Part shown: piece after piece, positions 30,410 through 40,391 of the stretch
How positions within the stretch are numbered: position 1 is the first letter of the stretch
Layout: the number at the start of each line of letters is the position of its first letter
Assembly (NCBI RefSeq): GCF_011759365.1
Contig: NZ_JAARLZ010000011.1
Location: 1-64,000, forward strand
Direction: 5' to 3'
Source of the DNA: Luteibacter anthropi
Lineage (GTDB): Bacteria > Pseudomonadota > Gammaproteobacteria > Xanthomonadales > Rhodanobacteraceae
DNA: 64,000 nucleotides
Made by a program: the position numbers and the translations under genes
The notes under the pieces: generated by a model
What the model was told of the DNA's origin: nothing
What the model saw: only the letters and a program-made list of their open reading frames with translations
Database searches by the model: none

Positions 30410-32691
30410 GTATCTCGGGGATGACGCACATGACCACCATTTTCCACCTCCTGCCGGGACGCGCGCGTCGCTGGGTTCTGGGTGCGGCACTAGCCGCATC
30501 GGCAGGATTCGCCGGCCAGGCGGTTGCCGCCAACGCCCTGCGCAACATCAGTTATGACGCGCAGCCGGGCGGTCGCGTGGAGCTGACGCTCGCGTTCAGC
30601 GAGAAGGCGCCTGATCCGAAGGTGTTCACGACCAGCAACCCACCGCGCATCGCGATCGACCTCGCCGATACCACCAATACGTTCAGCTCCCGTCACCTGG
30701 ATATCGCCAAGGGCGCGACGTCGGGCGTATCCATCGTGTCGGCAGGGGGGCGCACGCGTGTCACCGTGGAGTTATTCCGTGACTCGGCCTACAAGACGCG
30801 CGTCGATGGCAACAACCTGATCGTCACCGTCAACAATGGCCCCACCGGTGCCACGACGACCACGGCCATCGTGTCCGACCCGACCAAGGCGCTGCCCTCG
30901 AGTGCCGGCGTGCCGCTGTCGAACATCGACTTCCGTCGCGGCCAGAACGGCGAAGGCCGTGTGCTCATCACCCTGGGCAACAGTGCCACCACACCGGAAA
31001 TGCGCCGCCAGGGCGATCACGTGCTCGTGAGCATGCCCGGTTCCAGCCTGCCGCCCAAACTGGCGCAGCGCCTGGACGTGCTCGATTTCGCCACCCCCGT
31101 CCAGTCGATCGAATCGAAGGCCGCAGCGGGCGGTGCTCATATGGACATCGCCACCAAGGGCGAGGTTGAAGTTTCGTCCTACCAGAGTGGCAACGACTAC
31201 GTGGTCGAGGTGGCACCGAAGAAGGCCGCCCAGCCCTCGGCAAAGAATGCGAAGGCCGGACAGGAAACCGTCTATGCCGGTTCGCGTCTCACCTTCAATT
31301 TTCAGGACATCCCCGTTCGCTCTGCACTCCAGTTGATCGCCGACGAGGCGAAGCTGAACCTGGTGGCATCCGACAGCGTGGCCGGCAGCGTAACCCTGCG
31401 ACTGGTGAACACGCCCTGGGACCAGGCGCTCGATGTGATCCTGCGCGCAAAGGGCCTGGACAAGCGCCGTAGCGGCAACGTGATCTGGATCGCTCCGCAG
31501 GCCGAGCTGGCGAACTACGAACAGAGCCTTGCCGACGCGCGGCAGAAGGCCGAAGACAGCGCGGAGCTCATTTCGGATTACATCCCCATCAGCTACGGCA
31601 AGGCGCAGGACATCGCCAAGCTGCTGACCCAGGGAAGCATGCAGTCCACCAGTGGTGGTGGCCAGACAGGCAACCAGGCACATGGATTCCTGTCGCCTCG
31701 GGGAAGCGTATCGTTTGACGATCGTACGAACACCCTGCTTATCAACGATACGCCGGACAAGATCCGCGACCTGCGGGAGCTCGTGGGAACACTGGATCGA
31801 CCGGTCCAGCAGGTGCTGATCGAGTCCCGCATCGTGGCTGCCACCGACACGTTCACTCGTGCCCTGGGTGTGCGCTGGGGCGTACAGGCGTTCAATCACA
31901 ACAACCGCAACCAGATCGTGGGTACATCGCCGGATCTGTCTTCCGGTACCAATGGCACGGGTACCGCAGACCTCGTGACCAGCGTGCGCAACAGCGATGT
32001 GAATTACGCGAACGCGCTCGCTCAGCAGGCGGCGAATCCGACTACCACCATTCCCACGCGCAGCCCTTATACGTTGCCTGGCGGCTACAACGTGAACCTG
32101 CCCGTATCGAATCCGGCAGGTAGCATCGGCCTTGCCATTCTCGGCTCCAATTACCTGGTGGACCTTGAACTTTCGGCAGCACAAACCGAAGGCCGTGGCG
32201 AGGTGATCTCCAGTCCGCGCGTGATCACGGCCAACCAGCAGGAAGCCGTGATCAAGCAGGGTACCCAGATCGGCTACGTGACCTACCAGGCCTCCAGCTC
32301 GGGCGGTGGCGCACAGAACGCTACCGTGCAGTTCAAGGATGCCGTACTCGAATTGCGTGTGACGCCGACGATCACCGCCGACAGCCGCGTCTATCTCAAG
32401 ATCAACGTCAAGAAGGATGCCCTGGCTCGCCTGGTGGACAGCCCGGGAGGCGGCTCGGTGCCGCAGATCGACACGCGTGAGATCAATACCTCGGTGCTGG
32501 TCGACAACGGGCAGACGGTCGTCCTCGGCGGCATCTACGAGATCACCAAGTCGAACACCATCTCCAAGGTGCCAGGTCTCGGTGACATCCCGGGTCTGGG
32601 CGTGCTGTTCCGCCGTACCAGCCGGCAGAACGACAAGGCCGAGCTGCTGATCTTCGTCACGCCACGCATCCTGAGCGATACGTTGCAGTAA
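30406..32691 (+). CDS. pilQ: Type IV pilus secretin PilQ
   Basis: The outer-membrane channel through which the pilus passes, 761 residues. After the signal peptide (ending near GQAVAA) come two AMIN domains (about 45-260) that bind peptidoglycan, then the STN/N0 domain (SRLTFNFQDIPVRSALQLIA), an N1 domain, and the secretin pore (VLIESRIVAATDTFTRALGV; VVLGGIYEI; VPGLGDIPGLGVLFR; LLIFVTPRIL). Last gene of the operon, with an ATG overlapping the pilP stop; a second ATG 15 bases on is possible. Confidence 0.97.
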   Translation: MSISGMTHMTTIFHLLPGRARRWVLGAALAASAGFAGQAVAANALRNISYDAQPGGRVELTLAFSEKAPDPKVFTTSNPPRIAIDLADTTNTFSSRHLDIAKGATSGVSIVSAGGRTRVTVELFRDSAYKTRVDGNNLIVTVNNGPTGATTTTAIVSDPTKALPSSAGVPLSNIDFRRGQNGEGRVLITLGNSATTPEMRRQGDHVLVSMPGSSLPPKLAQRLDVLDFATPVQSIESKAAAGGAHMDIATKGEVEVSSYQSGNDYVVEVAPKKAAQPSAKNAKAGQETVYAGSRLTFNFQDIPVRSALQLIADEAKLNLVASDSVAGSVTLRLVNTPWDQALDVILRAKGLDKRRSGNVIWIAPQAELANYEQSLADARQKAEDSAELISDYIPISYGKAQDIAKLLTQGSMQSTSGGGQTGNQAHGFLSPRGSVSFDDRTNTLLINDTPDKIRDLRELVGTLDRPVQQVLIESRIVAATDTFTRALGVRWGVQAFNHNNRNQIVGTSPDLSSGTNGTGTADLVTSVRNSDVNYANALAQQAANPTTTIPTRSPYTLPGGYNVNLPVSNPAGSIGLAILGSNYLVDLELSAAQTEGRGEVISSPRVITANQQEAVIKQGTQIGYVTYQASSSGGGAQNATVQFKDAVLELRVTPTITADSRVYLKINVKKDALARLVDSPGGGSVPQIDTREINTSVLVDNGQTVVLGGIYEITKSNTISKVPGLGDIPGLGVLFRRTSRQNDKAELLIFVTPRILSDTLQ

Positions 32692-32815
32692 ACCGCGCCG
32701 AGCGGGCGGGCGAGGGGGCGGCAACGCTCTTTCGCCCGGTCCCCAACCTTCGGCCCTAAACTTCTCGGGCTCGCTGTGGTCTCATCGGTCCTCCGCCCGT
32801 TGTAGAGATCCGCCG

Positions 32816-33808
32816 ATGTCCGACACGCCGACCGCCGCCACGCCGCTACAAGAGGCGTTTGTCCGCCTGCGCGAGGAGCTGTCTCGCGGCATCATCGGCC
32901 AGCCGCACCTGGTCGAGTGCCTGCTGGTCGCCCTGCTGGCCGACGGCCACCTGCTGGTCGAAGGCGCTCCCGGCCTGGCCAAGACCACGGCGATCAAGGC
33001 GCTGGCGACCCGCGTGGAAGCCGATTTCCACCGTATCCAGTTCACGCCCGACCTGCTGCCGGCGGACCTCACCGGCACCGACATCTTCCGTCCGCAGACC
33101 GGCACCTTCGAATTCGAGCGCGGGCCGCTGTTCCACAACATCGTGCTCGCCGATGAGATCAACCGCGCGCCGGCCAAGGTGCAGTCCGCCCTGCTGGAGG
33201 CCATGGCCGAGCGGCAGATCACCATCGGCCGCCGCACCTGGCCGCTGCCCGAGCTGTTCATGGTGATGGCTACCCAGAACCCGATCGAGCAGGAAGGCAC
33301 CTTCGCGCTTCCCGAGGCGCAGCTCGACCGCTTCCTGATGCATGTGACCATCGGCTATCCCGATGCCGATGCCGAGCTGGCGATCCTGCGCCTGGCCCGC
33401 AACCAGGCCCGCGAGGCGATGCATCCGGTGACGCCCGTGGCGCACCTGTTGCGACCCGGCGATGTCTTCGCCGCGCGCGATGCGGTACTGGCCGTGCACA
33501 TGGCCGAGCCGCTGGAGCGCTATATCACCCAGCTCGTGGTGGCCTCGCGCGAAGCCGGCAAGTACGGTCCCGAACTCGCCCGCTGGATCGCCTGGGGCGC
33601 CAGCCCGCGCGCCAGCATCGCGCTGGACCGCTGCTCGCGTGCGCATGCATGGCTGGCCGGGCGCGACTACGTACTGCCCGAAGACATCCACGCCGTGGCC
33701 CACGACGTGCTCCGCCACCGCGTGCTGCCGAGCTACGAGGCGGAAGCCGAGGGGGTGCGTGTCGATACCATCGTGGATCGCCTGCTGGACCTCGTGCCGC
33801 TGCCGTGA
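32816..33808 (+). CDS. MoxR-type AAA+ ATPase
   Basis: A 330-residue chaperone-like ATPase: Walker A GAPGLAKT near residue 50, Walker B VLADEIN near 117, sensor ATQNPIEQEGTFALPEAQLD, and the lid helices at the C-terminus. MoxR proteins act with von Willebrand proteins encoded next to them, probably to insert metals or activate complexes, and in Francisella and Bacteroides to resist stress. First gene of an operon of six overlapping or adjacent genes; the 124 bases before it hold no clear promoter. Confidence 0.95.
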   Translation: MSDTPTAATPLQEAFVRLREELSRGIIGQPHLVECLLVALLADGHLLVEGAPGLAKTTAIKALATRVEADFHRIQFTPDLLPADLTGTDIFRPQTGTFEFERGPLFHNIVLADEINRAPAKVQSALLEAMAERQITIGRRTWPLPELFMVMATQNPIEQEGTFALPEAQLDRFLMHVTIGYPDADAELAILRLARNQAREAMHPVTPVAHLLRPGDVFAARDAVLAVHMAEPLERYITQLVVASREAGKYGPELARWIAWGASPRASIALDRCSRAHAWLAGRDYVLPEDIHAVAHDVLRHRVLPSYEAEAEGVRVDTIVDRLLDLVPLP

Positions 33809-34725
33809 ACGCCGCCGTCCCCGCCGCCGACGGGCGCGTACGCGTTTCGCTGCCCGAACTGATCGCCCTGCGCTCGCGCGTGGCCCGCGCACCTGCGCCG
33901 CCCGTCGTTTCCCGTGCGCCACGCAGCGGCCAGCGTCCCGGTCGTCTTCACGGACGTGGCATGGATTACGCCGAATCGCGTGTCTACCAGGCCGGCGACG
34001 ATGTACGGCGCATGGACTGGCGCCTCACGGCACGCAGCGGCGTGGCGCATACCAAGTTGTTCCAGGAAGAACGCGAAGGCCGCCTGCTCGTGATGCTCGA
34101 CATGAACACGAGCATGCGTTTCGGTACCCGCACGCGCTTCAAGTCCGTGCAGGCGGCGCGTGCCGCGGCCATGGCAACGTGGTACGCCATTCGCGGCGGT
34201 GATCGCGTCGGCGTACTGGCTTTCGGCGGACAGCGGCAGCTGATCCGGCCGCAAGGTGGGTCGCGCGGCGCGCTGGCCGTGGCCGGTGCCATCGCCGCGT
34301 GGGATGCGTTGCCCCAGGGCGACGACGAATCGCTTTCGGCGGCACTGCAACGCGCCGGGCGGCTGATGCATGGCGCTTCGCGCGTGCTTGTGGTCACGGA
34401 CGGCTTCTGCATCGACGACGCTTCGCGCGGCCGCATGCTGGGGCTGGTGGGCAAGGCGGAGGTATCCGTGCTGGTCGTGGCCGATCCGCTGGAGATGGCC
34501 GAGCCGCCGGCAGGACGCTACCCCTTCGCTCATCGCGGCGCACATTTCGATGTTGCGCTTTACGGGGACCGGCAGCGCGCCGACTTCCTCCGCTCGCTGG
34601 GTGAAGGACGCCATCGCATCGATACGCTGGCCTCGTCGCTCGGCCTTCGTCATCGCACGCTCGATACCACGGCCGATCCGCTCGATGCCGTGGTTGCGTT
34701 GCTCGGCACCACGAGGGCCATGTGA
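33805..34725 (+). CDS. DUF58 domain protein (VWA-like) of the MoxR operon
   Basis: A 306-residue protein from a GTG (33805) that overlaps the moxR stop in GTGA. The hallmark DUF58 segment is present (GRGMDYAESRVYQAGDDVRR, MDWRLTAR). A VWA-like fold follows, with a partly altered metal site (LDMNTSM instead of DxSxS). Predicted cytoplasmic or membrane-associated partner of the MoxR ATPase. Confidence 0.92.
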   Translation: MNAAVPAADGRVRVSLPELIALRSRVARAPAPPVVSRAPRSGQRPGRLHGRGMDYAESRVYQAGDDVRRMDWRLTARSGVAHTKLFQEEREGRLLVMLDMNTSMRFGTRTRFKSVQAARAAAMATWYAIRGGDRVGVLAFGGQRQLIRPQGGSRGALAVAGAIAAWDALPQGDDESLSAALQRAGRLMHGASRVLVVTDGFCIDDASRGRMLGLVGKAEVSVLVVADPLEMAEPPAGRYPFAHRGAHFDVALYGDRQRADFLRSLGEGRHRIDTLASSLGLRHRTLDTTADPLDAVVALLGTTRAM

Positions 34726-35225
34726 TGCCGCCGAAGGCTCCTGAACTCAGGGATATCCACGTTCCCCACGTCCCCGCATGGTGGCCGCTGGCGCCGGGCT
34801 GGTGGGTGCTCGCCGCGCTGCTGGTCATCGTCGTGATCGCCGTGGTGCTGTTATTGCGCCGTCGTCGCGCATGGCGGCGGCAGGTCGACAAAGTGCTTGC
34901 GGAGCTGCATGGTGCGCGCGATCAGCATGCGCGCGACGGCGATACCGCTGCCTTCGCCACCGCGGCCAGCCAGCTGCTTCGCCGCGTGGCACGCACGCGC
35001 GATTCCCGCAGCGTCACGCTTTCCGGTGATGCATGGCGTGGCGTGCTGGCACTTTATGGTCCGAAGGTCCCGACAGACCGGCTGGCTGCGTTGGATACGG
35101 CCATGTATCAACCCAACGCCGCGCTCGATGTGCAAGCCACGTCCCGCGATGTCGAAGCATGGATACGTACCGCGCTGCGTCGCCAGCCGCGCTCGCAGGG
35201 GAGGGTCTCGCATGTCCCTGCCTGA
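34725..35225 (+). CDS. DUF4381 membrane protein
   Basis: A 166-residue protein with one membrane helix (about 28-46, LAALLVIVVIAVVLLL) preceded by the Trp/Pro-rich HVPAWWPLAPGWW. The cytoplasmic tail is basic and helical. DUF4381 proteins occur specifically between DUF58 and VWA genes in MoxR operons; role unknown. Its ATG shares a base with the previous stop, and its end overlaps the next start by 14 bases. Confidence 0.9.
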   Translation: MPPKAPELRDIHVPHVPAWWPLAPGWWVLAALLVIVVIAVVLLLRRRRAWRRQVDKVLAELHGARDQHARDGDTAAFATAASQLLRRVARTRDSRSVTLSGDAWRGVLALYGPKVPTDRLAALDTAMYQPNAALDVQATSRDVEAWIRTALRRQPRSQGRVSHVPA

Positions 35226-36198
35226 ATTCGCGTGGCCGTGGTTGTTCGCGGCGCTGCCGCTGCCGTGGTTGCTGAGGCATGTGTTGCGACCGGTGAAACC
35301 CGCGCAGGCACTCAATCTTCCGCACCCTGGTCTCGCCCTGTCGCAGGGCCCGCTCGGCCGGGCCCCCTTTGCGGCGACGGTTCTGCTGGTGCTCGCCTGG
35401 ATCTGCCTCGTCGTCGCGGCGGCGCGGCCGCAGCGACTGGGCCCACCCGAGCCGCAGCACCGCAGCGGCCGCGCCACGATGCTGGCGGTCGACCTGTCGG
35501 GCAGCATGTCGCTGGACGACATGGAGCTGGCTGGTCGCACGGTCACCCGGTTCGCCGCCGTGGAAGCCATCGCCGGCGACTTCATCGATCGCCGCGTCGG
35601 CGACGAACTGGGCCTCATCCTCTTTGGTACACAGGCGTATCTGGTCACACCACTCACCTACGACCTCGACGCGGTGCGTGCACAATTGCACGAGGCTGTC
35701 GTCGGCCTTCCCGGACGCGAGACCGCCATCGGCGATGCGCTTGCGGTGGCGGTGAAGCGCCTGGCCGACATGCCCGAGCAGGCGCGCGTCGTCGTGTTGC
35801 TGACCGATGGCGTGAACAACGCCGGTTCGATCGCACCGCGTGAAGCGGCACGTGCAGCGAAAGCGGCCGGCGTGCGCATCTACACGATTGGCATCGGTGC
35901 CACGGCGATGCGCGTGCCGGATTTCTTTGGCTCCCGCGTGGTGAATCCGTCGGCGGACCTCGACGTCAGCATGCTCACCGATATCGCCCATGAAACCGGC
36001 GGACGCTTCTTCCGTGCGACCGACACCAACCAGCTTGCGCAGGCCTATCGCGAGATCGACTCGCTGGAGCCCGTGCCGCAACAAGGCGCATCGCTGCGCC
36101 CGCGTTATGAGTTGTTCCGCTGGCCTCTTCTGGCTTCGTTGCTGCTGCTGGCGCTCGCCGCCGTGCCGCGATATCTCGGCCGGAGGACCACGGCATGA
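35212..36198 (+). CDS. BatA-like VWA membrane protein
   Basis: A 328-residue protein with membrane helices at about 7-22 and 55-72 and at the C-terminus (about 302-320). Between them is a VWA domain with an intact metal-ion site: DLSGSMS, the Thr in GRETAIGDAL, and LLTDGVNNAG. It corresponds to BatA of aerotolerance operons, facing the periplasm. The start has a GGGGAGG ribosome site. Confidence 0.93.
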   Translation: MSLPEFAWPWLFAALPLPWLLRHVLRPVKPAQALNLPHPGLALSQGPLGRAPFAATVLLVLAWICLVVAAARPQRLGPPEPQHRSGRATMLAVDLSGSMSLDDMELAGRTVTRFAAVEAIAGDFIDRRVGDELGLILFGTQAYLVTPLTYDLDAVRAQLHEAVVGLPGRETAIGDALAVAVKRLADMPEQARVVVLLTDGVNNAGSIAPREAARAAKAAGVRIYTIGIGATAMRVPDFFGSRVVNPSADLDVSMLTDIAHETGGRFFRATDTNQLAQAYREIDSLEPVPQQGASLRPRYELFRWPLLASLLLLALAAVPRYLGRRTTA

Positions 36199-38114
36199 GT
36201 GCGTTCTTCGGTGCGTTCCATTTCATCGAACCGCGCTGGCTGTGGTTGCTGGTGCTGGTACCCGTTCTTGGCTGGCTGGTGTCGCGGCGCTCCGGAGGCA
36301 CCCATGTGCTGACGAAGCTGGCCGATCCGGCGCTGTTGCCTTATCTGCTCGACGGCAAGCCGGGTTCTTCGCGTGGCCCGGTCGCGGCCTTCGTTTCGGC
36401 GGCGATACTGGCCGTGCTGGCCCTGGCCGGCCCCACCTGGAACCGGCAGACGCAGCAACTGTTCGCCGAGCATGCCGCGCAGGTCGTGGTGGTCTCGATG
36501 TCGCAACACATGCTTTCGCATGACATCGTGCCCGACCGTCTCAGTCGCGCACGCTACAAGGTGCGCGAGCTCTATACCGCCAACCGCGATGGCATGAACG
36601 CGCTGGTGGCCTATACCGGTGAGCCATTCATGGTGGCGCCGCTGACCACCGATGCGCATAGCGTCGACGACCTGCTGTCTGCACTGGCGCCCGATACACT
36701 GCCGGTCGGCGGTGACGATCCGGCCAAGGCCATCGACATGGCGGCCGCCCTGATCCATCGTGCCGACATCCGCGGTGGTTCCATCGTACTGGTGACCGAT
36801 CATGCGGATGATGCGGCCGATGCCGCCGCGCGCCGGGCACGCAGCGCAGGCAACCGGGTGTCCGTACTGGGTATCGGCACCACGCGCGGCGGTCCCATTG
36901 CCAGTGACGACGGTGGCTTTCTCAAGGATGCGCAGGGTGCCGTGGTGATGGCGCAGCGCGACGATGCATCGCTGTCCGCCCTGGCCGCTGCCGGTGGTGG
37001 TCGTTACGTGCCCGTGTCGGCCGACGGCTCGGATGTCGCCACGCTGGCGACGATGCTGCACGGCGACGATGACGGCAAGGCTGTCGACGGCGCTACGTCC
37101 GGGCAATGGCAGGATCGCGGTCCCTGGCTGCTCATCCCCCTGTTGCCGCTGGTGGCCCTGGCATTTCGTCGTGGCTGGTTGCTCCTGCTGGCGCTGGCCA
37201 TCCTGCCGCTGTCTCCGGTACGCGCGGATGGACTCACCGACCTGTTCCGCACGCGCGACCAGCAGGCACAGAACGCGCTGGCCTCAGGCGATGCGAAACG
37301 CGCGCAGGCCCTGGCCGACAATCCGGGCCTGCGTGGCGCGGCAGCCTATCGTGCAGGAGACTATGCAGCGGCTGAGGCTGCGCTCACCCACGGCACGGAT
37401 AGCGACTCGCAATACAACCTGGGCAATGCGCTGGCGAAACAGCAGCGTTACGAAGATGCCGTGGCTGCCTACGACCGCGCGCTGAAGGCCAACCCTGCGA
37501 ATGTCGATGCGGCGGCCAACAAGAAGTCCGTGGAAGACTTCATGAAGCAGCAGGAGCCCAGGGACGACAAGAATACGAAGAACGACAAGAAGGGCGGTAG
37601 CGGCGGCCAGGGCCAGCAGAATCCCAAGGACAAGGGCGAGAACCAGAACCAGAACCAGGGCCAGGACTCGCAGAAGGGCGACCAGGGTTCGCAGGGCGGC
37701 CAGCCATCGGGTGACAAGGGCGGCGAAGACAAGGCCGGCCAGCAGGGCTCACAGGACAAGGCCGGCGAAGGCGAGGGCAGCGATCGTGGCAAGGATCAAG
37801 GCAAGGGAGAGGCGCCGCAAGGCGACCCCGCGCAGAAGTCCGCCGCCGAACGCGCGCAGGCCGAGCAGGCGCAGTCCGCCCTGAAAAACCAGATGGACAA
37901 GGCACTCGCGGGCCAGCAAGGCAAGGACGGAAAGGACGGCGACGACAAGGGACACGACCTTGGCACGCTGTCCCAGGACGATGGTTCGTCGAAGCTTCCC
38001 GCCGACGTACGGCGCGCGCTGATGCGCGTGCCCGATGATCCGGGTGGCCTGCTGCGACGGAAATTCATGCTCGAGTACCAGCGTCGGCAGGGCGTTGCGG
38101 AGCCGGAGGAATGA
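36195..38114 (+). CDS. BatB-BatC-like fusion: VWA plus TPR and charged tail
   Basis: A 639-residue protein. The N-terminal BatB-like part has helices at about 12-28 and 62-80, then a VWA domain. Its metal site is lost: the DxSxS position reads VVVSMSQHM (Ser101 for Asp) and TDG is TDH. A membrane segment near 315-345 follows, then a TPR unit (QYNLGNALAKQQRYEDAVAA). A low-complexity Gln/Gly/Lys/Asp tail runs from about 450 to 600 before a conserved end. In other genomes BatB and BatC are often separate. It overlaps its neighbours by four bases on both sides. Confidence 0.9.
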   Translation: MSAFFGAFHFIEPRWLWLLVLVPVLGWLVSRRSGGTHVLTKLADPALLPYLLDGKPGSSRGPVAAFVSAAILAVLALAGPTWNRQTQQLFAEHAAQVVVVSMSQHMLSHDIVPDRLSRARYKVRELYTANRDGMNALVAYTGEPFMVAPLTTDAHSVDDLLSALAPDTLPVGGDDPAKAIDMAAALIHRADIRGGSIVLVTDHADDAADAAARRARSAGNRVSVLGIGTTRGGPIASDDGGFLKDAQGAVVMAQRDDASLSALAAAGGGRYVPVSADGSDVATLATMLHGDDDGKAVDGATSGQWQDRGPWLLIPLLPLVALAFRRGWLLLLALAILPLSPVRADGLTDLFRTRDQQAQNALASGDAKRAQALADNPGLRGAAAYRAGDYAAAEAALTHGTDSDSQYNLGNALAKQQRYEDAVAAYDRALKANPANVDAAANKKSVEDFMKQQEPRDDKNTKNDKKGGSGGQGQQNPKDKGENQNQNQGQDSQKGDQGSQGGQPSGDKGGEDKAGQQGSQDKAGEGEGSDRGKDQGKGEAPQGDPAQKSAAERAQAEQAQSALKNQMDKALAGQQGKDGKDGDDKGHDLGTLSQDDGSSKLPADVRRALMRVPDDPGGLLRRKFMLEYQRRQGVAEPEE

Positions 38115-39799
38115 CGATGCGTGGTATGCGATACCTCCCCTTGCTGGCCTTGTGGCCGATGCTCGCCCTGGCGCAGTCCGCCGGGCCGACGGCATCGCTC
38201 GACCGCAGCAAGGTGGGCATGGGCGAGACAGTGACGCTCAACATCGAGATGGGCGAAGACGATGCCGGCACGCCGGACCTGTCCCCGTTGATGGGCGACT
38301 TCATCGTGCTGGGTACATCGACCAACCACTCGCTCAGCATCGTCAACGGACAGCGCGAGGCACACAACATCCTCGGCATCGCCCTGCGTCCCCGCCACCA
38401 AGGCCACCTCACGGTGCCGGCGTTGCAGGTAGGCTCACGCAAGACGCAGCCGCTCGGACTGGACGTACAGGCGTCCGATCAGGGCGGGCCGGCCGCGGCT
38501 GATCGCCCCATTGCGCTTGAAGGCAAGGCCGATCCTGCGCAGGCCTATGTCGGGCAGCAGATCGATTACACGTTGCGGCTCTATTTCGCCGTGAACCTGG
38601 CCGATGGCCAGCTGGGCGACCCAGCCGCCGAGGGCGCGGAAATACGCCGTGTCGGCCAGGACGCCAACTACCAGACGATGCGCGGCGGACGCCGCTTCAA
38701 CGTGGTGGAACGCCATTACGCGATCTTTCCCCAGCATGCGGGCACGCTGGAGATCCAGCCGCCCACGTTCCAGGGAACCGCGGTGGACCCCAACGACGCG
38801 GGCTCGTTCTTCGGGGCCGGCGATCCGGTGAATGCCGTTGCCGACAAGGTGCGCGTCGAAGTGAAGACGCGGCCGTCGGCAGCAGCGGACGGCGCATGGA
38901 TTCCCGCACGTGCGCTCACACTGTCGATCGACGGCATGCCGGCCGATGGCAAGGGCACGGTGGGGCAGCCGGTGACGCTCACCATGCGTCTGGATGCCAC
39001 GGGCATGCCGTTCGAAGCCCTGCCTGCGTTGTCCCTGCCGAAGCTCGATGGTGCGGACGTCTATCCGGACAAACCGGTTACCGGTGGCAGCAGCAGTGGT
39101 GCATGGGTGACCGGGCGCCGGCAGCAGAGTTTCGCCGTGGTGCCGACACGCCCCGGCACGCTGCACATTCCCGAAACCACGCTGCACTGGTGGAATGTCG
39201 TCACCGATAAGCCGGAAGTGGCGACGCTGCCAGCGCGCGATCTCCAGATCGTGGCGGCTACGGGCTCGCAGGCAACCTCGCCGAAAAGCGTGCTGCCGCA
39301 ACCATCCAGCGATGTATCGCCTGTCGCGAGTCCCGTAACGACGCCGGCTCCGGCCACGTCACCGCCCTGGTGGCGATGGGCGTTCTTCGGCGTGCTGGCA
39401 CTGTGGCTGCTGACCCTCGTTGCGTGGATCTGGCGTGCACGCCGGGCCCGTCCGGCAAAGGGTGGCCCAGCAGCGTCCGGTCAGGAGCCTGTGCGCGAAG
39501 GCCCGGCGAAACAGGCCTTCCTGAAGGCGACGCTATCGGGGGATCCGGCCATCGTGGAGCAGGCGTTGCTGGCCTGGGCGCGCACGGTGCGGCCGGGAAT
39601 CCGGTCGGTCGGCGCTCTGTCGGCCGCTTTGCGTCCGGGGCCGCAGCGAGAGGCGATCGCCGCCTTGCAGAAGACCCGGTTCGCCGGTGGCACCTGGCAG
39701 GAGGAGCCCCTCCGCGTCGCGTTCACCGGTGGCTTCGACTGGGCGCCGCCGGCAGGTGCTGGTCCGGATGACCTTTTGCCGCCGCTTTATCCGCGCTGA
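38111..39799 (+). CDS. BatD-like protein
   Basis: A 562-residue protein with a signal peptide (cut near LALAQ-SAG), a periplasmic part of several Ig-like beta domains ([53 protein letters not shown]), and one membrane helix near residues 418-438 ([20 protein letters not shown]) with a basic cytoplasmic tail. Matches the BatD family. Last gene of the MoxR operon; its last 13 bases overlap the convergent macrodomain gene. Confidence 0.9.
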   Translation: MTMRGMRYLPLLALWPMLALAQSAGPTASLDRSKVGMGETVTLNIEMGEDDAGTPDLSPLMGDFIVLGTSTNHSLSIVNGQREAHNILGIALRPRHQGHLTVPALQVGSRKTQPLGLDVQASDQGGPAAADRPIALEGKADPAQAYVGQQIDYTLRLYFAVNLADGQLGDPAAEGAEIRRVGQDANYQTMRGGRRFNVVERHYAIFPQHAGTLEIQPPTFQGTAVDPNDAGSFFGAGDPVNAVADKVRVEVKTRPSAAADGAWIPARALTLSIDGMPADGKGTVGQPVTLTMRLDATGMPFEALPALSLPKLDGADVYPDKPVTGGSSSGAWVTGRRQQSFAVVPTRPGTLHIPETTLHWWNVVTDKPEVATLPARDLQIVAATGSQATSPKSVLPQPSSDVSPVASPVTTPAPATSPPWWRWAFFGVLALWLLTLVAWIWRARRARPAKGGPAASGQEPVREGPAKQAFLKATLSGDPAIVEQALLAWARTVRPGIRSVGALSAALRPGPQREAIAALQKTRFAGGTWQEEPLRVAFTGGFDWAPPAGAGPDDLLPPLYPR

Positions 39800-40314
39800 G
39801 CAGGCTGGCCCAGCGCGGCGCGATAGGCGGCGGTGGCCGCCGCGCCGAACGTACAGAAGGTCACCTCGGCCGGTTGCCATTCGGCCGTCTGGACGGCTTT
39901 CATGGCGATGGCCGTGGCGGCTTCCAGCGGATATCCATACACCCCCGTACTGATGGCGGGAAAGGCGATGCTCTGGATACCGTGCTCATGGGCGAGTTTG
40001 AGACTATTCCGATAACAGGCGGCCAGTAATTCCGCCTCACCGCTCGATCCGCCATGCCAGAGAGGGCCCACGGTGTGGATCACATGGCCGGCAGGAAGCC
40101 CGAAACCGCCGGTGATACGGGCCTCGCCGGTCGGGCAGCGCACGCCCGGCGAAACCTCCGGCAAAGCCCGGCAGGCCGCCAGAAGCGCGCTTCCCGCCGC
40201 CCTGTGGATGGCACCGTCGACCCCACCTCCGCCCAGCAGGGTTTCGTTGGCCGCATTCACGACGGCACCGACGTTCAGGGTTGTGATGTCCGTTTCGAGC
40301 AAGTGGATGTTCAT
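39787..40314 (-). CDS. Macrodomain O-acetyl-ADP-ribose deacetylase
   Basis: A 175-residue MacroD/YmdB-type hydrolase that removes ADP-ribose esters. The family signature is clear: [20 protein letters not shown], then [32 protein letters not shown] and [12 protein letters not shown]. It stands alone on the minus strand, tail to tail with batD and 77 bases from the divergent marR. Confidence 0.94.
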   Translation of the reverse strand: MNIHLLETDITTLNVGAVVNAANETLLGGGGVDGAIHRAAGSALLAACRALPEVSPGVRCPTGEARITGGFGLPAGHVIHTVGPLWHGGSSGEAELLAACYRNSLKLAHEHGIQSIAFPAISTGVYGYPLEAATAIAMKAVQTAEWQPAEVTFCTFGAAATAAYRAALGQPAQRG

Positions 40315-40391
40315 GGGTGTTTTTTACTGTGACGACCGCGTGTCAAACCGCTAGGATGGGGTTTCCCGCCGCGCCGTCCTTATGAAGGTTT

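Noticed and set aside
30772..32724. 650-residue open frame on the minus strand opposite pilQ
   Set aside because: Shadow of pilQ; crosses its conserved secretin motifs in the opposite direction and has no start signals.
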